Source of the DNA: Bacillota bacterium
Lineage (GTDB): Bacteria > Bacillota > Clostridia > Christensenellales > Aristaeellaceae
Assembly: GCA_023416655.1 (NCBI GenBank)
Contig: JAEZHK010000059.1
Location: forward strand, 1 to 35,842
DNA length: 35,842 nt
Reading direction: 5' to 3'
The translations under genes were made by a program, and so were the position numbers. The notes beneath the pieces were generated by a model. The model was not told where the DNA came from and did no database searches. It worked only from the letters and a program-made list of their open reading frames with translations. Below are positions 31,158 to 35,842 of this stretch, in pieces. Numbering within the stretch: position 1 is the first letter of the stretch; each line of letters begins with the position of its first letter.

Positions 31158-33467
31158 TTATTCTTTGAATACCTGCGATGCCTCGGCCTTGACGGCCACT
31201 CTGTTTGCGTAGAACGCCAGCATCAGCAGTGCAAGCAAAGATGCGATGGCGGAGGTTAAGTAAACCTTACTGAACCCGCCGTTTAAAGTGTTCTGGAATG
31301 CACCTTCCAGTTCCAGCGCTTTGGCATCAATCGCAGCCAGGTAGTTTTGCTCCGCCTGGGCAAATGCCCCGGGGACGGCGTCCTTCAAAACGCCCATCTT
31401 TGTTTGCAGATCCTGCATCTGCGTAACGGCTGCGTTCATCCCATCCATGGCGGTCTTCATGCCCGCCCGGCTCTCCTCCGCGTCCGCGACCTTGGTTGTG
31501 AGCGTGGCGATGCCATCGTTCAGTTCGTCGATCTTGGCATTCAGCTCCTGGGTGGAATGAATCTTCGCCAGTTCGTCCAGCGCTTCCTTCGGTATCATGG
31601 ACTTAACAAAGGCAGGGATCAAATCCGCAAGGCTCTGTCCTTGAGGAATCTCCGGGTTGCCCATGGTTTTCAGCATGTCTGAGACAGTGTTCAACTGCTT
31701 CAGGCCCTCATTCTGGCCTGCGATGGCGGCATTCATGCCTTCAATACCCTGCCCGATTCCATCATACCCTTTCTGCATCTGGGGGATGGCATCTTTCAAT
31801 TCCACGACGCCCTGCCCGATGCCATCGACGCCCTTGCCGATGCCGACCTGAATCTTCGCGATCACATCCGGCGTCATCAGGTCAAACATCCGGGAAGCCA
31901 ATGTCTTGGCGTTTTGCGTGATGGTGGTCACGTCGCTGTTCTTCATCAAATTCACCAGGTCCGAAGGCATGGTAGAGCTGGGATTTTCACCCATGCTGAT
32001 GTCCATGGTGGTCATGGCGGCAAGGTCGGGCATTTCCATCCCCTGGAGTTTCCCCTGCATGTTGGGGTCCGCCTTCAGCTGGTTGAACGTGTCGCTGATC
32101 TCCTGGGCATAGGGAAGCTCGGGCAGGCTGACATCCTTGGGCAAGAGTTTCATCACATCGGTTTGCAGCGCGGCCCCCGCATGGGCCAGGAAGCCCACCA
32201 TGATGGCCGGGGCAACGGCCGTACCGATGGAGCGCACCAGGGACAGCGTGGCCAATGCGGAGTTGGACTCTTTTTCCTCTGTGTTGGCCAGCATCATGTA
32301 ATTGAGCGGCGTCCCGATTGTAAAGCCCATGCCGGTGCCGATGAGCGCAAGGCTTATCAGCACCGTGAGGAGGCTGGGATGCGCGGTGGTCACCAGGACC
32401 AGGAACAGCGCCCCGATGATGGACATCAGGAAGCCAAAGCCCAGCACAACCTTCGCGCCGAACTTGTCAATCAGCTTTCCGGAGATCGGCGCGCCAATGC
32501 CCGAGAACAGGCCCAGGATGATGACCAGGTACCCGCCGGAGCCGGTGGCGATCTTCAGCGCGTTCTCGGAGAACTGCGGAATAAAGATCACGCCCATCAG
32601 CACAAAGCCGCTGACGAATGAGATGAGCAGCGTGAGAACGATGTTGCGGTTTGTAAAGTAGCCCAGATTCATGACCGGGTCCTGAGCACGCCTTTCCACC
32701 ACTATGAACACAGGAATCAGCGCGGCAAATACCGCCAGAAACGGATAGACGCCGGTAGTGCCGATGGTTCCGCCTATGTTGAAAAAGTCCAGATTCTTTA
32801 GCCCGTACAGAAGAGAGAGGATCATGACCACCAGCGTCAAAATGCCCAGGCCGTCGATTTTCCCCGTCCTGCCCGGCTTGTTGTTGCGAAGGGTGAAGAT
32901 CCCCGCGGCGACGATGAACAGCGTGATGGGGATGTTGACGTAGAAAATGAACTGCCAGTTGTTCTGCCCGAAGATGCTGATGATGACGCTGCCGACAGAC
33001 GCGCCGAAGATGTTTGCGATTCCGTACACGCCGCCCACCAATCCAAGGGCCATGCCCCGCTTTTCAGGCGGGAACGCGGTGCCGAACTCCGCCGTAGCAA
33101 TGGGCAGGATGCCGCCGCCGCCGATGGCCTGCACCGCCCGGGCGACAAGCAGCAGGGAGAAGCTGTTCAAATCCTGGGAAAGCCCGCAGAACAGCGAGCC
33201 CACACCGAACAGGAGGATGCTGACGAGGTACACATATTTGCGTCCGAATTTATCGGCCAGCTTGCCCATCACCGGGATGGACGCCGCATATGCCAGGGTG
33301 TAGATGGTAATCATCCAGATCCCGGTGGCGGCATCCACCCCCAGCTGGTTCTGGATCAGCGTTCTGGCCGGGGTCACGATACCGGTGTCGAGGGCACCCA
33401 TAAAGATGCCCGCCAAATAAAGAAACATCACCAGCGCAAAATTTTGTTTTTTGGTATCCGTTCCCAT
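31158..33467 (-). CDS. MFS drug exporter (DHA2/EmrB type) with large extra domain
   Basis: The 769-residue product starts at ATG 33467, after AAAGGAG, which lies in the end of the marR gene. Residues 1-445 carry the transporter: MGALDTGIVTPARTLI, motif A GKLADKFGRK and motif C GGVYGIANIFGASVG, giving about 13 membrane helices. From about 450 to 725 there is a long non-membrane part with repeats (GIGKGVDGIGQGVVELKDA, GYDGIGQGIEGMNAAIAG) that look like extended amphipathic helices. One last helix follows (VYLTSAIASLLALLMLAFYA). Typical DHA2 proteins are 470-550 residues, so the insert adds over 200. It would lie outside the membrane. Proton-driven export of toxic compounds is the family role. 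Confidence 0.9.
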   Translation of the reverse strand: MGTDTKKQNFALVMFLYLAGIFMGALDTGIVTPARTLIQNQLGVDAATGIWMITIYTLAYAASIPVMGKLADKFGRKYVYLVSILLFGVGSLFCGLSQDLNSFSLLLVARAVQAIGGGGILPIATAEFGTAFPPEKRGMALGLVGGVYGIANIFGASVGSVIISIFGQNNWQFIFYVNIPITLFIVAAGIFTLRNNKPGRTGKIDGLGILTLVVMILSLLYGLKNLDFFNIGGTIGTTGVYPFLAVFAALIPVFIVVERRAQDPVMNLGYFTNRNIVLTLLISFVSGFVLMGVIFIPQFSENALKIATGSGGYLVIILGLFSGIGAPISGKLIDKFGAKVVLGFGFLMSIIGALFLVLVTTAHPSLLTVLISLALIGTGMGFTIGTPLNYMMLANTEEKESNSALATLSLVRSIGTAVAPAIMVGFLAHAGAALQTDVMKLLPKDVSLPELPYAQEISDTFNQLKADPNMQGKLQGMEMPDLAAMTTMDISMGENPSSTMPSDLVNLMKNSDVTTITQNAKTLASRMFDLMTPDVIAKIQVGIGKGVDGIGQGVVELKDAIPQMQKGYDGIGQGIEGMNAAIAGQNEGLKQLNTVSDMLKTMGNPEIPQGQSLADLIPAFVKSMIPKEALDELAKIHSTQELNAKIDELNDGIATLTTKVADAEESRAGMKTAMDGMNAAVTQMQDLQTKMGVLKDAVPGAFAQAEQNYLAAIDAKALELEGAFQNTLNGGFSKVYLTSAIASLLALLMLAFYANRVAVKAEASQVFKE

Positions 33468-33470
33468 AAC

Positions 33471-33950
33471 TCATTCTCCTTTGATCGCATGCTTCGCGTT
33501 GTCCGCCATGCGTTTGATGGCTCCGCTCACGATATTCAGATCCTCGATTTCCTTGAGAAGAAGTTGGTTCCACGCCCGCAAACAACCAATCAGATTGGGC
33601 TTGAACGCATCCGCCTTTTCCGTCGCCGAAAATAGAAAGGAGCGGCTGTCCCTGGGGTTTTCACACCGAACGACGAAACCTTTGCCTTCCAGCGACTGCA
33701 TGGTTCTGGTCATGGCCGCCTTATCGTACTGCAGGTCGGATATTATCTGCTCCTGGGATTTCTGCAGCTTATGTCCATGAATGTCCTGGAATACGTCCTC
33801 CCCCAAGCTGCCTCCCCGTTCGTACAACGCCAGAAGCACCATGGCTTCCGTAGTGTTCAATCCATAGGGACGAAGCGCATTTTTGAAGTAGATGCGAAAA
33901 TACTTGTCTATGACAAAGATATCCCGGCCCAGGGCCCTGCAGTTATCCAT
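33471..33950 (-). CDS. MarR-family transcriptional regulator
   Basis: The 159-residue product starts at ATG 33950 (MDNCRALGRDIFVID), five bases after GGAGGG; the frame reaches 34055 but there it overlaps the promoter. The winged-helix region runs from GLNTTEAMVLLALYERGGSL to DKAAMTRTMQSLEGKGFVVR and ENPRDSRSFLF, which is the MarR recognition helix and wing. MarR proteins repress by binding inverted repeats as dimers and release on ligand binding. The exporter gene begins three bases after its stop, and a perfect inverted repeat covers its promoter, so it probably represses itself and the exporter. Confidence 0.9.
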   Translation of the reverse strand: MDNCRALGRDIFVIDKYFRIYFKNALRPYGLNTTEAMVLLALYERGGSLGEDVFQDIHGHKLQKSQEQIISDLQYDKAAMTRTMQSLEGKGFVVRCENPRDSRSFLFSATEKADAFKPNLIGCLRAWNQLLLKEIEDLNIVSGAIKRMADNAKHAIKGE

Positions 33951-34012
33951 CGTGTCCCTCCGAATATCCCATCCACCGCTTTCCGGTTGCTCCATTCGGA
34001 CGCGGGGATAAG

Positions 34013-34058
34013 TAGTTGACAGATCAATCATATGCGCATCTGCTTGATCTGTCAACTA
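34013..34058. promoter_or_regulatory. Probable MarR operator (15-bp perfect inverted repeat)
   Basis: TAGTTGACAGATCAA (34013-34027) and TTGATCTGTCAACTA (34044-34058) are exact reverse complements separated by 16 bases. The right arm contains the -35 box of the marR promoter and the left arm touches its -10 box. A bound dimer on either arm would block RNA polymerase. Confidence 0.8.
34027..34055 (-). promoter_or_regulatory. Sigma-A promoter of the marR-exporter operon
   Basis: On the minus strand TTGACA (34055-34050) and TATGAT (34032-34027) are separated by 17 bases. It is close to ideal. The start near 34020 gives a leader of about 70 bases before ATG 33950. Confidence 0.85.
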
Positions 34059-34290
34059 TATGGACGGAGGGAAAGGGGTTAAATCAAGCGAAAAGAAAAA
34101 AAGGAAATTTGCAGGGATGGTGAACCAACACCAGTGGTAATTTCGGGCAGAATGTCTGGCACCCACCCGTGTGAAACATGGAATCGTGCAGAAGCGCGCA
34201 GGCATCAGACGTGCCCAAACGCGTGATAAGGGCTTTGGGTGGATCGACCGTCTCCAAAGCCCACAAAACCTTATACTGCATGGCTTTTTG

Positions 34291-34333
34291 GCAAAAAGAA
34301 AGGACGCCAACCTCGTATCAAGATTGTCGTCCT
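34291..34333 (-). terminator. Terminator of ssrA
   Basis: On the minus strand AGGACG, an inner CAATC with GGTTG, and CGTCCT form a hairpin just after the tmRNA 3' end, followed by TTCTTTTTG. Confidence 0.7.
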
Positions 34334-34337
34334 ATTG

Positions 34338-34688
34338 TGGTGGAGGTGAGGGGAATCGAACCCCTGTCCGAAAACCCGAGAACCCAAGCGTCTCCGAGCG
34401 CAGTCTGCGTTTTAACGTTCCCTCTGCCGCACGCCCACAGACGGGCTTACGGTTTTAGTAGCTTCATAAAGTCCCACCTACTGCAAAGCTTAGTTAGGCT
34501 GGTTCCCCGCCTTTAATGACGCCGGGTGGCTGCGCCGCGGGAGGCTCAGGTCCGACGAGCGGCCTTAAGCGGCCGCTAGAACGAAATTATCGTTTTTCGC
34601 AGTTATTGTTTTTCCCGTTGTTAGGCGGTTCAGGGCCGCCGCTCGCTTCTCAAATCCCCATGATCCCCGTCGAAACCAGTACACCCCC
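34338..34688 (-). ncRNA. ssrA: tmRNA
   Basis: Minus strand, about 351 nt. The 5' end GGGGGTG (34688-34682) pairs with CACCTCC before an encoded CCA (34340-34338), giving the acceptor stem. The T-arm reads GGACAGGGGTTCGATTCCCC, and the 5' part has the conserved GTACTGGTTTCGACGGGG. The tag frame, GCG AAA AAC at 34600 through GCC GCT TAA ending at 34565, encodes AKNDNFVLAAA. tmRNA frees ribosomes stalled on broken messages and marks the product for proteolysis. It begins ten bases after the end of smpB. Confidence 0.95.
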
Positions 34689-34697
34689 ATAAATCAG

Positions 34698-35171
34698 TCA
34701 ATCCCGGTCATCACGCCCGCTGAAATGGCGCTCCATCTCCCGCTCGGCGTCCTTCTTGGCGGCGTCGTCCCGCTTGTCGTAGAGCTTCTTGCCCTTGCAC
34801 AGCGCCAGTTCCAGCTTCATCTTCCCGTTCTTCAAGTAGATGGACAGCGGGATGAGCGCCAACCCCTTCTGCATGACGGCCTGTTCGAGCTTGCGAATCT
34901 CGGCCTTGTGCATCAAAAGGCGCTTGGGCCTGAGCGGGTTCTCGTTGTAGTAGGAGCCCTTCTCGTAGGGACTGACGTGCATGTTCTCCACGAACAGCTC
35001 GCCGCTGCGCACCTGCGCGAAGGAGTCCTTCAGGTTGCAGCGCCCCAGGCGGATGGACTTGACCTCGTTGCCTCGAAGCTCCAGCCCGGTTTCCCAGACT
35101 TCCTCGACGAAGTAATCATGGCGCGCCTTGCGGTTCTGCGCGATTGTCTTGGTGCCTTCCTGGCGCGGCAT
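34698..35171 (-). CDS. smpB: SsrA-binding protein SmpB
   Basis: The 157-residue product starts at ATG 35171 (MPRQEGTKTIAQN), six bases after GGAGGG; upstream codons in the frame overlap the promoter. Family motifs are clear: NRKARHDYFVEE, GLELRGNEVKSIR, LGRCNLKDSFA, HVSPYEKGSYYN, then RPKRLLMHKAEI and CKGKKLYDKRDD. SmpB carries tmRNA to stalled ribosomes. The C-terminal tail after KKLYDKR is rich in charged residues, as usual. The ssrA gene follows ten bases downstream. Confidence 0.97.
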   Translation of the reverse strand: MPRQEGTKTIAQNRKARHDYFVEEVWETGLELRGNEVKSIRLGRCNLKDSFAQVRSGELFVENMHVSPYEKGSYYNENPLRPKRLLMHKAEIRKLEQAVMQKGLALIPLSIYLKNGKMKLELALCKGKKLYDKRDDAAKKDAEREMERHFSGRDDRD

Positions 35172-35202
35172 GACCATCCCTCCGACCTTCGGGTGTCCTG
35201 TG

Positions 35203-35231
35203 ATTATACCATGCCGCGGTCCCTTTGTCAA
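35203..35231 (-). promoter_or_regulatory. Sigma-A promoter of smpB
   Basis: On the minus strand TTGACA (35231-35226) and TATAAT (35208-35203), 17 bases apart; both boxes are exact consensus. The start near 35196 lies 25 bases before ATG 35171. Confidence 0.9.
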
Positions 35232-35284
35232 AAGGAGATTCATCCAGCGCATGGAAGCCGCTTCCAGAATCCATGATAAAACAG

Positions 35285-35842
35285 CTAGAAAGAAATTCGA
35301 TTCAAATCGCGCCCGTCCTTCGGGGAATCGCCAACGAGGCCCACCAGCAGGTACTTTTTCGCCATCGGATCGTACTTGATCTCGGGCAGCAGGCTGAACC
35401 CCTCGATCTCGCCGGTGGAGTGCACATGCATGCGCGGGCCGGTGCAGTAGTGGACTTTCTCACCGAAAGTAATGTGTGTCTCGTCCTTGAAGGACACGGG
35501 CACGTCGTCCGCGATGCGCTTTTTGACATAAGCCTCGATGCCTGGGATATCGAGTTCCGGCATCTCGTCAAATTCCAGCAGGAACCCATGCCGCACGTCG
35601 CCGTGCTGGTAGCGGTTTCTGTATTGGTCCCAGAGCTTTCGCTCGCAGAGGTCCTCGGCGGTGTGGGCCATCTTGCGGTACTTGATGGACTTGAACACGA
35701 TGTCCGCCACGTCCTGCGGCTCCGGGCCGAAGATGTTGGGCCGGGTGACCAGGATTTCCTCGCCGATGCCGATGAGGAGCTCCGCATTGATGCCCAGCGC
35801 CGGGTACAGCATCTCAAAGTGCTCCACGATCACGCGGCGGCC
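35285..35842 (-). CDS. Protein of unknown function, C-terminal part (partial)
   Basis: The frame is open from the right window edge to TAG 35287-35285, so about 185 C-terminal residues are seen and the start is outside. It is soluble. Segments such as ILVTRPNIFGPEPQDVADIV, RYQHGDVRHGFLLEFDEMP and MHVHSTGEIEGFSLLPEIKY show protein-like composition and codon use like the neighbours. I do not recognise the family. A GTG at 35833 has no ribosome site in view. Confidence 0.65.
   Translation of the reverse strand, partial: GRRVIVEHFEMLYPALGINAELLIGIGEEILVTRPNIFGPEPQDVADIVFKSIKYRKMAHTAEDLCERKLWDQYRNRYQHGDVRHGFLLEFDEMPELDIPGIEAYVKKRIADDVPVSFKDETHITFGEKVHYCTGPRMHVHSTGEIEGFSLLPEIKYDPMAKKYLLVGLVGDSPKDGRDLNRISF

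Noticed and set aside
34171..34516. Two plus-strand frames over the tmRNA
   Set aside because: They are antisense to a clear tmRNA with acceptor stem, T-arm and tag frame.

Overview
The window looks like chromosomal DNA from a GC-rich, spore-forming member of the Bacillota, probably class Clostridia. Evidence for this is a Tlp-type small acid-soluble spore protein, Shine-Dalgarno sites of the AGGAGG type before most genes, GHKL-kinase, GGDEF and HD-GYP signalling genes, a secreted repeat protein of the kind seen in gut Clostridia, and an smpB-ssrA pair. Genus cannot be told from the sequence. Most of the window is GC-rich. Roughly 28,100-31,100 and the stretches at 4,780-5,250 and 20,000-20,750 look more AT-rich and carry broken genes and repeats.

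Layout. 1-5,250: tail of a GHKL-type histidine kinase, a small Cys-rich protein, a secreted metallophosphoesterase, a secreted protein with nine about 41-residue repeats, and a patch of 30-bp direct repeats. 5,260-8,010 (minus strand): an operon-like set made of a small conserved protein, pfkA and a TrmA/RlmD-type rRNA methyltransferase. 8,130-11,290: a VanX-type dipeptidase, a membrane zinc peptidase and an unknown protein, with three copies of a 170-nt four-hairpin element between them. 11,390-16,670 (plus strand): a promoter, a membrane protein, an Hsp70-like ATPase with a C-terminal membrane hairpin, an FAD oxidoreductase, an AroE-like dehydrogenase and a small protein. 16,730-26,920: three cyclic-di-GMP genes (one GGDEF membrane protein, two GGDEF plus HD-GYP sensors) with small membrane, basic and ferritin-like proteins and a broken gene carrying a MITE. 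26,950-30,260: a secreted metallo-beta-lactamase-fold protein, fragments duplicated from it and from a holin-like gene, a GDSL hydrolase, tlp and a phage-holin remnant. 30,260-34,060 (minus strand): an SDR oxidoreductase, an MFS exporter with a long extra domain, and its MarR regulator behind a promoter overlapped by a 15-bp perfect inverted repeat. 34,290-35,842 (minus strand): tmRNA, smpB and a partial unknown gene.

The most notable unexplained structures are (a) the four-hairpin repeat, whose three copies keep their stems through paired base changes, (b) a second repeat family of about 157 bp with terminal inverted repeats, one copy directly before pfkA and one inside a decayed gene, and (c) the Hsp70-like membrane ATPase with its membrane partner, transcribed from a promoter that leaves almost no leader. 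All functional statements rest on motif reading by eye; no database search was run.
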